Source: Rhodococcus ruber (GTDB lineage Bacteria > Actinomycetota > Actinomycetes > Mycobacteriales > Mycobacteriaceae). Taken from it: a DNA stretch of 64,000 nt. The stretch's first letter is position 1; each line of letters starts with the position of its first letter. The stretch lies in the NCBI RefSeq assembly GCF_027270735.1, contig NZ_JAPWIJ010000004.1:248001-312000 (forward strand), read 5' to 3'. A program made the translations under genes and the position numbers. Positions 38,020 to 47,005 of the stretch are shown piece by piece. The notes under the pieces are model-generated. The model worked only from the letters and a program-made list of their open reading frames with translations, searched no databases and was not told where the DNA came from.

Positions 38020-38460
38020 TCAGCGACCCGCCGTGCTGCACTGACTGCAGGTGCCGAATATTTCGATGGTGTGGCTCACGTCGGTGAAGCCATTGGACTC
38101 GGCGACACTCTGCGACCACTTCTCGACGGTGGGCCCCTCGACCTCGACGGTGAATCCGCATGCTCGGCACACCAGGTGGTGATGATGGCCCGAGGAGCAA
38201 CGTCGGTAGACCGACTCGCCGTTGTCGGTGCGGAGCACATCCACCGTGCCCGCGTCGGCCAGCGTCTGGAGCGTGCGATAGACGGTTGTCAGGCCGATTC
38301 CCTCACCGCGCTTACGCAATTCATCGTGCAAGTCTTGCGCGGATTTGAATTCTTCGATGGTGTCGAGCAAGTCCGAGATCGCACTGCGTTGCTTCGTGGC
38401 TCGTACTCCGACTACGACGGGTCGTCTCGGCGTTGCGGTATCGGTGGACTTCTCGGTCAC
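38020..38460 (-). CDS. zur: Zinc uptake regulator, Fur family (Zur/FurB)
   Basis: This 146-residue Fur-family repressor has a winged helix (RATKQRSAISDLLDTIEEF, then GLTTVYRTLQTLADAGTVD) and metal sites in SGHHHHLVCRACG plus a C-terminal CSQC that holds the structural zinc. The pairing with an ArsR/SmtB gene (GTGA overlap) is the known smtB-zur arrangement of mycobacteria, which supports zinc rather than iron sensing. GTG 38460 is the start. Confidence 0.93.
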   Translation of the reverse strand: MTEKSTDTATPRRPVVVGVRATKQRSAISDLLDTIEEFKSAQDLHDELRKRGEGIGLTTVYRTLQTLADAGTVDVLRTDNGESVYRRCSSGHHHHLVCRACGFTVEVEGPTVEKWSQSVAESNGFTDVSHTIEIFGTCSQCSTAGR

Positions 38461-38855
38461 AGGTTCCGGCCTTCCTCGGCGTGGGCCACGGCGTCGACGA
38501 CGATGTGGGAGAGGTGATCGTCGACCAGTCGGTACAGGACCTCGCGGCCGTTGCGTTCACCGCGCACAACACCCGCAGCCTTGAGCACCCGGAGGTGTTG
38601 ACTGATCAACGGCTGCGTGACACCGAGAGCGACCACGAGTTCGTGAACGCATCGCTCGGACTCGCGCAACTGCAGCACGATCGCGATCCGCACCGGGGCC
38701 GCAAGCGCGCGCAGAATGTCGCCCGCCGCGGCCAGGGTCTCCTTCGGCGGAATGTGGGCCGGGGGAGCAGCGGCGAACGGATCGTCCTCGTGCATCGGAT
38801 GCTCGGGGTCCTGCCGATCCGGCGAATCTGTGTGAACGGCCTGCTCGGTTGACAC
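38457..38855 (-). CDS. ArsR/SmtB-family metal-sensing repressor
   Basis: This 132-residue winged-helix repressor has RALAAPVRIAIVLQLRESERC followed by the recognition helix region VTQPLISQHLRVLKAAGVV. The C-terminal SHIVVDAVAHAEE contributes histidines of a likely zinc site. A GTG at 38855 has AAGGAG about 8 nt upstream and fits best; an in-frame ATG at 38924 is an alternative. It overlaps zur by 4 nt and probably senses zinc excess in the shared operon, as SmtB does in mycobacteria. Confidence 0.9.
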   Translation of the reverse strand: MSTEQAVHTDSPDRQDPEHPMHEDDPFAAAPPAHIPPKETLAAAGDILRALAAPVRIAIVLQLRESERCVHELVVALGVTQPLISQHLRVLKAAGVVRGERNGREVLYRLVDDHLSHIVVDAVAHAEEGRNL

Positions 38856-38947
38856 GGTTGCGGCTCCTTCGGTTGCCGACTCGTTCTCGGCGAACTCTCC
38901 CTGCACGATCTTTCGTCTTGGCATCAGGTTAGTGCAGTTATCGCTAT

Positions 38948-38962
38948 TGCAAATCGTATTCA
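38948..38962. promoter_or_regulatory. Zur-box-like inverted repeat
   Basis: TGCAAATCGTATTCA matches the actinobacterial Zur box as I remember it (TGAAAATCATTTTCA) at 12 of 15 positions. It lies in the unusually AT-rich 282-nt region between the smtB-like start and glyS, about 93 nt upstream of the smtB-like start. This fits autoregulation of the smtB-zur operon by zinc. Confidence 0.5.
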
Positions 38963-39137
38963 TTGTGATATGCACAGGTACGCATGTCAATTCCGAACTC
39001 GACCGGTGTTCGGATTCGACCGCCGAGCCAGATAGTCTGATCAGGGCGAAAACCGCCCGCGTCATCCCCTCGTGCGATGTAACCGACAATCACGATGAAC
39101 CCGAGCACGATGTAACCGAAGATGGAGAGCTCCGCCA

Positions 39138-40523
39138 GTGGCACCCAAGTCCAAAGTCGAAACCGTCGCTAACCTTGCCAAGCGCAGAGGACTCGTCTAC
39201 CCGTGCGGCGAGATCTACGGCGGTACCAAGTCGGCCTGGGATTACGGCCCGTTGGGCGTCGAGCTCAAGGAGAACATCAAGAAGCAGTGGTGGCGCAACA
39301 TGATCACCAGCCGCGACGACACCGTCGGACTCGACTCGTCGGTGATCCTGCCCCGTCAGGTGTGGGAGGCGTCCGGCCACGTCGAGACGTTCTCCGACCC
39401 GCTGGTGGAGTCGCTGCACACGCACAAGCGTTACCGCGCCGATCACCTCATCGAGGCCTACGAAGAGAAGCACGGCCATCCGCCGGAGAACGGCCTGGCC
39501 GATATCCGCGACCCCGAGACCGGTGAGCCCGGTTCGTGGACCGAGCCGCGTGCGTTCTCGGGCCTGCTCAAGACCTTCCTCGGCCCGGTCGACAACGAAG
39601 AGGGCCTGCACTACTTGCGTCCCGAGACTGCGCAGGGCATCTTCGTCAACTTCGCCAACGTGTTGACCACCTCGCGCAAGAAGCCGCCGTTCGGTATCGG
39701 CCAGATCGGCAAGAGCTTCCGTAACGAGATCACTCCCGGAAACTTCATCTTCCGCACCCGCGAGTTCGAGCAGATGGAGATGGAATTCTTCGTCAAGCCC
39801 GGCGAGGACGACGAGTGGCATCAGTACTGGATCGACTACCGCATGAAGTGGTACACCGACCTGGGCATCGACCCGGAGAACCTGCGCCTCTACGAGCACG
39901 CCGAAGAGAAGCTGTCGCACTACTCCAAGCGCACCGTGGACATCGAGTACAAGTTCGGCTTCCAGGGCAGTGCGTGGGGCGAGCTCGAAGGCGTCGCGAA
40001 CCGTACCGATTACGACCTCTCGGTGCACTCGAAGGCGTCGGGTCAGGACCTGAGCTACTACGAGCAGGCCACCGACACCCGGTACACCCCGTATGTCATC
40101 GAGCCGGCGGCAGGCCTGACGCGTTCGCTGATGGCGTTCCTCGTCGACGCGTACACCGAGGACGAGGCTCCCAACGCCAAGGGCGGCGTAGACAAGCGTG
40201 TCGTGCTCAAGCTCGATCGCCGTCTTGCCCCGGTGAAGGTTGCGGTGCTCCCGCTCTCGCGTAACGCCGATCTGACGCCGAAGGCGAAAGATCTTGCGCA
40301 GCAATTGCGTCAGTACTGGAACGTCGAATTCGACGACGCCGGAGCCATCGGTCGTCGCTACCGTCGTCAGGACGAGATCGGTACCCCGTTCTGCATCACC
40401 GTCGACTTCGACACTCTCGACGATCATGCCGTCACCATCCGCGAACGAGACACGATGGCGCAGGAGCGGGTAGCTCTCGATCAGGTCGAGGGATACATCG
40501 CGTCCCGACTGATCGGCGCATAG
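39138..40523 (+). CDS. glyS: Glycyl-tRNA synthetase (class II, alpha2 type)
   Basis: This 461-residue enzyme charges tRNA-Gly. The N-terminus ([24 protein letters not shown]) is the hallmark of the dimeric bacterial/eukaryotic GlyRS. Class II motifs are visible: [31 protein letters not shown] (motif 2) and [14 protein letters not shown] (motif 3), with the anticodon-binding domain at the C-terminus. GTG 39138 is the start. It has its own promoter region and a strong terminator. Confidence 0.96.
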   Translation: MAPKSKVETVANLAKRRGLVYPCGEIYGGTKSAWDYGPLGVELKENIKKQWWRNMITSRDDTVGLDSSVILPRQVWEASGHVETFSDPLVESLHTHKRYRADHLIEAYEEKHGHPPENGLADIRDPETGEPGSWTEPRAFSGLLKTFLGPVDNEEGLHYLRPETAQGIFVNFANVLTTSRKKPPFGIGQIGKSFRNEITPGNFIFRTREFEQMEMEFFVKPGEDDEWHQYWIDYRMKWYTDLGIDPENLRLYEHAEEKLSHYSKRTVDIEYKFGFQGSAWGELEGVANRTDYDLSVHSKASGQDLSYYEQATDTRYTPYVIEPAAGLTRSLMAFLVDAYTEDEAPNAKGGVDKRVVLKLDRRLAPVKVAVLPLSRNADLTPKAKDLAQQLRQYWNVEFDDAGAIGRRYRRQDEIGTPFCITVDFDTLDDHAVTIRERDTMAQERVALDQVEGYIASRLIGA

Positions 40524-40536
40524 AACTCACCACACG

Positions 40537-40571
40537 ACAGGGCCCGATCTCCTCGAGAGATCGGGCCCTGT
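40537..40571. terminator. Shared terminator of glyS and the TPM-domain gene
   Basis: A perfect 15-bp stem (ACAGGGCCCGATCTC and complement, 5-nt loop) lies in the 65-nt gap between two convergent genes. There is no T-run on either side, so it fits an actinobacterial hairpin-only terminator. Confidence 0.75.
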
Positions 40572-40588
40572 GGCATATCGGGGTCGAA

Positions 40589-42619
40589 TCAGAAGCGGCC
40601 GCCGCCACCGCCGAAGCCGCCGCCACCACCACCACCGCCGCCGAAGCCCCCGCCACCACCGAAGCCGCCGCCGAATCCTCCGCCACCTCCGCGCAGCACG
40701 CTGTTGATCAGGATTCCGCCGAGCACAGCGCCTGCTACGTTGCCGCCGCTACCGCCGCCGCGTGGTCCGTGACGGTTCTCCCAGTTCTGCACGTCGGACT
40801 GGGCGATCTGCGACGCGCGCGAGGCCAACTGGCTGGCGGCATGCGCGTGCTTGAGAGCCTCGTCGGGATTCTCCGGCTCGAGCTGACGAGCCGCACCGAG
40901 GTGCCGTTCCGCTTCGGACAAACGCGTTCGAGCATCGGCACCCACGCCGCCTCGCCGCGTCGAGATGTAGTCCGCAGCAGCGGTGATCTGCGCCTGAGCA
41001 GCCGCGATATCGCGTTCCAGACGCGCCCGCAGCTGGTCCTCGGCCGCCTTCTCCGCCGACGCTTCGTCGACGATCTTCTCGAGTTCGGAATCTGCTGCGG
41101 CAAGGGCGGTGTAACTACCGAGCGGATCGCTCGACTGCGCCGTCTCCGCATTCTTCAACGCCGTCTGTGCCGCGGCCATCGCCGCCTGCAGTTCGGCACC
41201 GCCGTGTTCGGCCAGTCCGCGGGCCTGCTCGATGTCGCGCCGGACGTCGGCGATGGCGTCGGGCAGGGTGGCTATTGCGTGCCCGATGTCGTCGCGGGCG
41301 TGGTCGACTCCATCGAGCAGAGACTTCGCCTGATCGAGGGCTCGTTCTGCGGTCCGAATGGCGGTGACGGCCGGCCCCTGCTTTCCTGGCGGAAGTGCTG
41401 CGGCCTTGCGGCCGGCTTCGATGTTCTCCTCGGCCAGCGCAACTCGATCCTTGGCCATCGTGACGTTGTCGGCTATCGACTTCAGTGCGGTCTCGGAGAA
41501 TTCCGAATGCAGCTGAGCGAGTACGGTTTCGGACTGCGGAATGCGCACTGTCAAGCCGATGATGGCTTGGGTGAGCTCGTCGAGATGCGAGTCTGCATTC
41601 ATGACGAGGTCGCGAAATCCGTCGAATTCCTCGACCCGAGAATCGAGCTCGCGATCCGCCTGGCCGCACGAGGAGATGATCTCGACGAGCATCGCTCGCC
41701 GCTGATCGGGGGTTTCGGGAATGGCGTCGTCGAGGCGCTGGCGGATCTCGAAGGCAGAGGCCAGAGCGTTCTTTGCGTTGTCGTACGCGGTGATGAACGG
41801 AGCGGCTGCCGAATCGCCGAATTCGCCTCGGGCGAGGGTCAATTCTTCCTCGCTCGCCCGCACGGCGTTGTCGGTCTCGATAAGAATTTCCTTGGCGCGG
41901 GTGTCGAGAACGTCGATCGGGAAGCCAGCCAGTGCGGCCGGGTCGCTCGGGTCGATCTTCGCCACGGCTTCCACCTCCGCGGCCACCCTGGCCTTCTTGC
42001 GCCGCGAGGAGTAGACGACAGCGCCGCCGCCTGCAACCGCCAGCACACCGACCCCGATCAGCAGCGGTGCCGACGATCCACCGTCGCCGCTCGACGCATA
42101 GGCCTCGCCGAGCGCACCGGCAGCCGCGATGGCAGCTCCCGACCAATCTTCTTCGCCCAGTGCGGGTTCGACGTCGTTGACGCGAATGTCGTCCTGCTCG
42201 GACGTGGTGATCTGCGAGAGACCAGTGTTGACAGCGAGGTAGTAGGAGCGGTCGACGGTAGCCACGGCGAGTAGGACGTCACGCTGACCGAGGTCGCTCC
42301 TCACGGCCGTCTGCTCGGCCCAGCTCGCGGCCGACATGTTGTCGAAATCCGCAACGTAGGTGACCCACAGCCTGAGCTGGCTGCTGCCGTAGAGATCGTC
42401 GATGGAGGTCTGCACCTCGGCCAGCGAATCGGGGTCGAGAGCCTGGACGTTGTCGGTGATCTGGGTGGCCAGCCGCGAGGGAGCCTCGGCGGATGCAACC
42501 CCCGGCGCGAGCAGAACCGCGGCGAACAGGGTCAGAGCACCCGTAGCGGCGAGACGACGAAATCGATGAACCGACCTACGGACTGCGGCGCTGGAGTGCC
42601 GCCGGTGCTGGACTGCCAT
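40589..42619 (-). CDS. TPM-domain exported membrane protein with glycine-rich tail
   Basis: This 676-residue protein starts at ATG 42619 with a signal peptide (about residues 25-48, ending in ASAEA). It continues with a TPM domain (LRLWVTYVADFDNMSAASWAEQT, then DVLLAVATVDRSYYLAVN), a transmembrane helix (about 168-188), a long alpha-helical coiled-coil part rich in Ala/Glu/Arg, and a C-terminal run of Gly-Gly-Phe repeats. TPM domains occur in YgcG and thylakoid photosystem-repair proteins. A same-context gene exists in mycobacteria; function unknown. The glycine tail may bind surfaces or cell wall. Confidence 0.85.
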   Translation of the reverse strand: MAVQHRRHSSAAVRRSVHRFRRLAATGALTLFAAVLLAPGVASAEAPSRLATQITDNVQALDPDSLAEVQTSIDDLYGSSQLRLWVTYVADFDNMSAASWAEQTAVRSDLGQRDVLLAVATVDRSYYLAVNTGLSQITTSEQDDIRVNDVEPALGEEDWSGAAIAAAGALGEAYASSGDGGSSAPLLIGVGVLAVAGGGAVVYSSRRKKARVAAEVEAVAKIDPSDPAALAGFPIDVLDTRAKEILIETDNAVRASEEELTLARGEFGDSAAAPFITAYDNAKNALASAFEIRQRLDDAIPETPDQRRAMLVEIISSCGQADRELDSRVEEFDGFRDLVMNADSHLDELTQAIIGLTVRIPQSETVLAQLHSEFSETALKSIADNVTMAKDRVALAEENIEAGRKAAALPPGKQGPAVTAIRTAERALDQAKSLLDGVDHARDDIGHAIATLPDAIADVRRDIEQARGLAEHGGAELQAAMAAAQTALKNAETAQSSDPLGSYTALAAADSELEKIVDEASAEKAAEDQLRARLERDIAAAQAQITAAADYISTRRGGVGADARTRLSEAERHLGAARQLEPENPDEALKHAHAASQLASRASQIAQSDVQNWENRHGPRGGGSGGNVAGAVLGGILINSVLRGGGGGFGGGFGGGGGFGGGGGGGGGFGGGGGRF

Positions 42620-42741
42620 GCGGTGAAATCTACCGGCTGGGTCGTGTCCGAATCGAGCAGGTCGATCCATGACAGTTGTCATCGTGCAATCGTGACGCTC
42701 GGTCGAGGTGGATGTGCTCGGACCGCAGCAGAGTAACTGTC

Positions 42742-43671
42742 ATGACCACAACGAAGGCAGTCGAACTGCGAGGCGTCACCAAGACATACGGATCGGTCCG
42801 TGCGGTGGACGGGATCGACCTGTCGATCGAACCCGGCGAGGTCGTCGCATTCCTCGGGCCCAACGGAGCCGGAAAGACGACGACCATCGACATGATGCTC
42901 GGCCTGGCAACACCCACCACCGGGACGGTGTCGGTGTTCGGAGGAACGCCCGCCGACGCCATCGCCCAGGGGCGAATCTCGGCCGTCATGCAGACCGGTG
43001 GGTTGCTCCGCGACCTGACCGTTCGCGAAACCGTCGAGCTGACGTCGGCACTGTTCGCCCACACGCGGTCGGTGAAGGAAGTGCTGACCCGGGCCGGCAT
43101 CGCCGACATCGGCGACCGGCGAGTGGCGAAATGCTCCGGCGGCCAGCAACAGCGACTGCGATTCGCACTCGCACTGCTGCCCGACCCGGACTTGTTGGTG
43201 CTGGACGAGCCGACCACCGGCATGGACGTCGAGGGCCGTCGCGACTTCTGGAACGCCATTCGCCAGGACGCGAGCACCGGCCGAACGGTGCTGTTCGCAA
43301 CGCACTACCTCGACGAGGCCGATGCCTACGCCGACCGGATCGTGCTGGTGCGGCACGGCAAGATCGTCGCCGACGGCAGCGCCGCCGAGGTGAAGAACCT
43401 GGCTGCAGGACGCACCGTCACCGCCACGCTGCCCGGCGTCGACCGGTCCATGTTGCTCGCTCTGCCCGGAGTCGACCGCGTCGAAACTCGCGGCGACCGG
43501 GTGATCGTGCACGGCCGAGATTCCGATGCGGTGGCTCGATACCTGCTCAACGACGCGCATGCGACCGATCTGGAGATCGTCTCGCGGAACCTCGAGGACG
43601 CATTCCTCGCCCTGACCACCGATTCTGAAAACGACCCAGCCGAAAACGACCTCGCCGGGAGCATCCGATGA
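42742..43671 (+). CDS. ABC exporter ATP-binding protein (DrrA-like)
   Basis: This 309-residue ATPase has Walker A GPNGAGKTTTIDMMLG (about residue 39), the signature CSGGQQQRLRFALALLP and Walker B LLVLDEPTTGMDVEGRR. A C-terminal domain of about 80 residues is typical of the DrrA/CcmA-type exporters for drugs or lipids. It overlaps the permease gene by 4 nt and is followed by a two-component system, an arrangement often used for antimicrobial or envelope-stress response. ATG 42742 gives a conserved start. Confidence 0.92.
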   Translation: MTTTKAVELRGVTKTYGSVRAVDGIDLSIEPGEVVAFLGPNGAGKTTTIDMMLGLATPTTGTVSVFGGTPADAIAQGRISAVMQTGGLLRDLTVRETVELTSALFAHTRSVKEVLTRAGIADIGDRRVAKCSGGQQQRLRFALALLPDPDLLVLDEPTTGMDVEGRRDFWNAIRQDASTGRTVLFATHYLDEADAYADRIVLVRHGKIVADGSAAEVKNLAAGRTVTATLPGVDRSMLLALPGVDRVETRGDRVIVHGRDSDAVARYLLNDAHATDLEIVSRNLEDAFLALTTDSENDPAENDLAGSIR

Positions 43672-44471
43672 CCACGACCACGCCGTCCGCAACCGCCCGC
43701 ACATCCGCCAGAGCCGTTGCCTGGGGCGGATTCTCGCCCACCTTCCTCGGACTCGAAATCCGCAGACTGTTCCGAAACAAGCGGACGCTGATCTTCACGT
43801 TGGTGATGCCGCCGGTGTTCTTCGTCATTTTCGGTACGCAGTCGGACTTCAAGACCGACTACTCCTTCGCGCACGGCAACGTCACGGGCTACATCGCCAT
43901 CAGCATGGCCGTCTACGGAGCGATGCTCGCCACGACCAGCGGGGGAGCGATGGTATCGGTCGAGCGGGCGCAGGGGTGGAGCAGGCAGCTGCGGTTGACC
44001 CCGCTCAAGCCCGTGGCCTACATCATCACCAAGGTCCTCGTGGCCATGACGATGGGTGCCGCTGCGATCGTCGTGGTGTTCGTCGTCGCCAAATTCTTCG
44101 GAGCCGATATGCCGATCTGGGTGTGGCTCGCCTGCGGTGTGATCGCGTGGCTCGGATCAGCGGTGTTCGCCGCATTCGGGTTGTTCATGGGGTACCTGCT
44201 GCCCTCGGAGAACGTCATGCAGATCCTCGGACCTGTACTGGCCTTCCTCGCCTTGGCCGGCGGATTGTTCGTCCCGCTCGGCGACAGCGGCTGGTTCCCG
44301 ATGCTGGCCAAGTTCACCCCGCTCTACGGCCTGGCCACGGTGGCCAGAGCGCCGTTCACGTCCGCCGACGCGGGCACTCTGGTGATCGCCGTGGTGAACC
44401 TGGTGGTGTGGGCCGCGGTGTTCGTAGCCGGAGCGGCCCTGCTGTTCCGAAAAGACACCAAGCGTGCCTGA
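43668..44471 (+). CDS. ABC-2 type exporter permease
   Basis: This 267-residue permease has six predicted membrane segments of the ABC-2 superfamily, starting with a cytoplasmic tail and GLEIRRLFRNKRTLIFTLVMP. It forms the channel with the preceding ATPase (ATGA overlap). The likely role is export of a drug, lipid or peptide. It is followed by a histidine kinase gene separated by a strong hairpin at 44488-44520. Confidence 0.9.
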   Translation: MTTTTPSATARTSARAVAWGGFSPTFLGLEIRRLFRNKRTLIFTLVMPPVFFVIFGTQSDFKTDYSFAHGNVTGYIAISMAVYGAMLATTSGGAMVSVERAQGWSRQLRLTPLKPVAYIITKVLVAMTMGAAAIVVVFVVAKFFGADMPIWVWLACGVIAWLGSAVFAAFGLFMGYLLPSENVMQILGPVLAFLALAGGLFVPLGDSGWFPMLAKFTPLYGLATVARAPFTSADAGTLVIAVVNLVVWAAVFVAGAALLFRKDTKRA

Positions 44472-44487
44472 CGCGGAAACCACCGAT

Positions 44488-44520
44488 CATGTCGCCCACG
44501 GAGATACCGTGGGCGACATG
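44488..44520 (+). promoter_or_regulatory. Perfect 14-bp hairpin overlapping the sensor kinase start
   Basis: CATGTCGCCCACGG and its exact complement flank a 5-nt loop. The right arm ends with the ATG at 44518-44520, the likely start of the histidine kinase. The start codon would be buried in the stem, so the structure could separate exporter from kinase expression. No T-run follows, so a simple terminator is less likely. Confidence 0.6.
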
Positions 44521-45627
44521 ACCACGTTCACCGCCGATCTGCCGGAGGGGCGGGTCTGGCGATACGGCTGGATGTTCGGAGCCATCTGGCTGATCTACCT
44601 GATCTATCCGTTGAACGACATTCTCGGTCTGCCGTCGGTGGCGGCTCGGTCCGCCGGAGTCCTGACGATCGTCGGTTTCTGTGTCGTGTTCACGACCACC
44701 TTCTGGCGGTTCCGCAACGGTCACCGCCGCGGAAACCCGCTGCCCACGTCCCAGGCGTGGATGGCACTCGGTGCGATGGTCGCCCTGACCGTCGCGATGA
44801 GTGCATTGGTCGGAACAACCGGGTTCGGCGCGACCGTCTACATCGCGGTCCTGGCGATGATGACGTTGCCAGTCCGCCAAGCATGGTCGTTGGTTGCGGT
44901 GATGGTGGTGATCGTCGAATTCGTACCCCGCGCCGTTTCGTCCTGGGAGCCCGACAACTTCTTTGCGTTTCAGTTGCTGATCAGCTCGGCCGCCGCGTGG
45001 GGCATCACTCAGGTATTCCAGCGCAACCACGAATTGGCCGTGGCCAGGCAACAATTGGCTGATCTGGCGATCGTCGCCGAACGTGAGCGGATGAGCCGGG
45101 ACGTACACGACATTCTCGGTCACTCGTTGACCGTCATCACCGTCAAGAGCGAACTGGCCGGACGGCTGCTCGAGATCGATGCCGCCCGAGCGGCAGTCGA
45201 GATCGCGGAAGTGGAAACCCTTGCCCGGCAAGCACTCGCAGATGTTCGTAGCACCGTCGGCGGCATGCGGCAGATCGATATCGGAACCGAATTGGCCAGT
45301 GCACGAACAGCACTGGTGGCCGCAGCCATCGATGTCGAGCTGCCTGCGGATGCCGACGTCGTTCCACTGAGACACCGCGAACTGTTCGGTTGGGTCCTAC
45401 GTGAAGCGGTGACCAACGTGGTTCGACACTCGCACGCGCAACACTGCCGAGTGACGCTGACGTCGTCGAGCATTGCCATAGTCGACGACGGACGCGGACC
45501 TGCCGAGGACACCTGCGGGGGAAACGGGCTTCGCGGGTTGGGTGAACGGGTGAGCGCCGCTGGTGGTTCATTGACGGTCGCCCGGGTTCCGACCGGCGGA
45601 TTCAAGGTGGAGGTCGCGGCGCCATGA
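44518..45627 (+). CDS. NarL-type sensor histidine kinase (HisKA_3)
   Basis: This 369-residue membrane kinase has about five N-terminal helices, a coiled linker, and the DHp motif ERERMSRDVHDILGHSLTVI, where the histidine of RDVHDILGHS is phosphorylated. The HATPase domain has EAVTNVVRHSHAQ and GNGLRGLGERVSAAGG. The membrane input domain suggests sensing within the lipid layer, as in DesK/LiaS-like kinases. ATG 44518 is preferred; GTG 44464 would overlap the permease and add 18 residues. It is coupled to the response regulator by ATGA. Confidence 0.9.
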   Translation: MTTFTADLPEGRVWRYGWMFGAIWLIYLIYPLNDILGLPSVAARSAGVLTIVGFCVVFTTTFWRFRNGHRRGNPLPTSQAWMALGAMVALTVAMSALVGTTGFGATVYIAVLAMMTLPVRQAWSLVAVMVVIVEFVPRAVSSWEPDNFFAFQLLISSAAAWGITQVFQRNHELAVARQQLADLAIVAERERMSRDVHDILGHSLTVITVKSELAGRLLEIDAARAAVEIAEVETLARQALADVRSTVGGMRQIDIGTELASARTALVAAAIDVELPADADVVPLRHRELFGWVLREAVTNVVRHSHAQHCRVTLTSSSIAIVDDGRGPAEDTCGGNGLRGLGERVSAAGGSLTVARVPTGGFKVEVAAP

Positions 45628-46232
45628 GTATCAGACTGTTGCTGGCAGACGATCAAGCTCTGGTGCGTGGAGCCCTCGCGGCACTGCTCGGTCTCGAGCA
45701 CGATCTCGACGTCGTGGCGGAGGTGGGGCGAGGGGACGAAGTGGTTGCGGCTGTGCTGGAGCATCGACCCGACGTCGTATTGCTCGACGTCGAGATGCCG
45801 GGCAAGAACGGAATCGACGTGGCCGCCGAGCTGACCTTGGTGGCACCCGAGTCGAGAGTGCTGATCGTCACCACGTTCGGCCGTCCCGGATACCTACGCC
45901 GCGCGATCGATGCAGGTGCGTCGGGTTTCGTGGTCAAGGACACTCCAGCCAAGCAGCTGGCCGATGCAGTTCGGCGGGTGCACATGGGGCTTCGGGTGGT
46001 CGATCCGACGCTGGCGACCGAGACCCTGACCGACGGCGTCTCGCCTCTGACGGCCCGTGAGCAGGAAGTCCTTCGGGCAGCAGCGCAGGGTGGAACGGCA
46101 GGATCCATCGCGGCCCAGGTGCACCTGTCGGAGGGGACCGTGCGCAACCACCTGTCGTCCGCGATAGGCAAGACCGGTACCACTACTCGGGCGGAAGCGG
46201 TGCGAGTGGCCGAGGACCGTGGGTGGCTGTAG
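45624..46232 (+). CDS. NarL/LuxR-family response regulator
   Basis: This 202-residue regulator has a receiver domain with the phospho-acceptor Asp in DVVLLDVEMPGKNGID (about residue 54) and the conserved Lys in VKDTPAKQL. The C-terminal LuxR-type helix-turn-helix runs LTAREQEVLRAAAQGGTAGS to HLSEGTVRNHLSSAIGK. It is the partner of the preceding kinase and the most likely target is the adjacent exporter operon, by analogy with DesKR-type modules. Confidence 0.93.
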   Translation: MSIRLLLADDQALVRGALAALLGLEHDLDVVAEVGRGDEVVAAVLEHRPDVVLLDVEMPGKNGIDVAAELTLVAPESRVLIVTTFGRPGYLRRAIDAGASGFVVKDTPAKQLADAVRRVHMGLRVVDPTLATETLTDGVSPLTAREQEVLRAAAQGGTAGSIAAQVHLSEGTVRNHLSSAIGKTGTTTRAEAVRVAEDRGWL

Positions 46233-46287
46233 CTCCCATGGGGCGCGCCGTGACCGAGCCGATGCACGGGCCTGGCAAACTCGAGGG

Positions 46288-47004
46288 GTGAATTCAACTC
46301 TCGACCGAGACCCGTACGGCGACCCGTACGACGATCGGTATGCCTCGGACCCCGGTCCCGAGCGCCTCGGCTTCTTCGGAACGCTGGGACGTTGGACCGG
46401 TCGGCTGGTCGCGGGAGTGGTCCTGATGGCGGTGGTGCTGGTTGCAGGTACTGCGGTCCGGGTGTGGCAGGTCGCTCGTATCGACGATTACTCCAGGGCC
46501 GACGCCATCGTCGTGCTGGGTGCGGCGCAGTACAGCGGGACGCCCTCGACGGTGTTCGAGGCCCGACTGTCCCAGGCCGCGTCGCTGTACGAGCGGGGCA
46601 TCGCCCCCGAGATCGTCACCGTCGGCGGCAAGCAGGAAGGCGACCTCTTCACCGAGGCCGCGTCGGGTCGCAACTATCTGATCGAGCAGGGAGTGCCGGC
46701 GGACGCCATCGTGGCCGTCGAGACCGGCTCGGACACTCTCGAAAGCATCGAGGCCGTGAGCGACACACTCCGCAACGAGGGCAAGTCGTCGGTGGTGCTG
46801 GTCAGTGACCCGTGGCATTCGTTGCGCACTCGAACCATGGCGCGTGACGCCGGGCTCGATGCATGGACGTCACCGACGCGTACCGGCCCGGCCGTCTACA
46901 CCAGAGAATCCCAGGCACACGGAATTGCCAGGGAGACAGGCGCACTGCTGTGGTACCAGCTGACTCATTTCACGGCAGACTTCTCCTACACGGCAGGCCA
47001 GTGA
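46288..47004 (+). CDS. YdcF/SanA-like membrane-anchored protein (DUF218)
   Basis: This 238-residue protein from GTG 46288 has an N-terminal transmembrane anchor (about residues 42-63) and a DUF218 domain ([33 protein letters not shown]), with the conserved SDPWHSLRT block later. E. coli relatives SanA and ElyC affect envelope barrier function and peptidoglycan assembly; the chemistry is not known to me. It ends 1 nt before dgt, so the two are probably co-transcribed. Confidence 0.88.
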   Translation: MNSTLDRDPYGDPYDDRYASDPGPERLGFFGTLGRWTGRLVAGVVLMAVVLVAGTAVRVWQVARIDDYSRADAIVVLGAAQYSGTPSTVFEARLSQAASLYERGIAPEIVTVGGKQEGDLFTEAASGRNYLIEQGVPADAIVAVETGSDTLESIEAVSDTLRNEGKSSVVLVSDPWHSLRTRTMARDAGLDAWTSPTRTGPAVYTRESQAHGIARETGALLWYQLTHFTADFSYTAGQ

Positions 47005-47005
47005 C

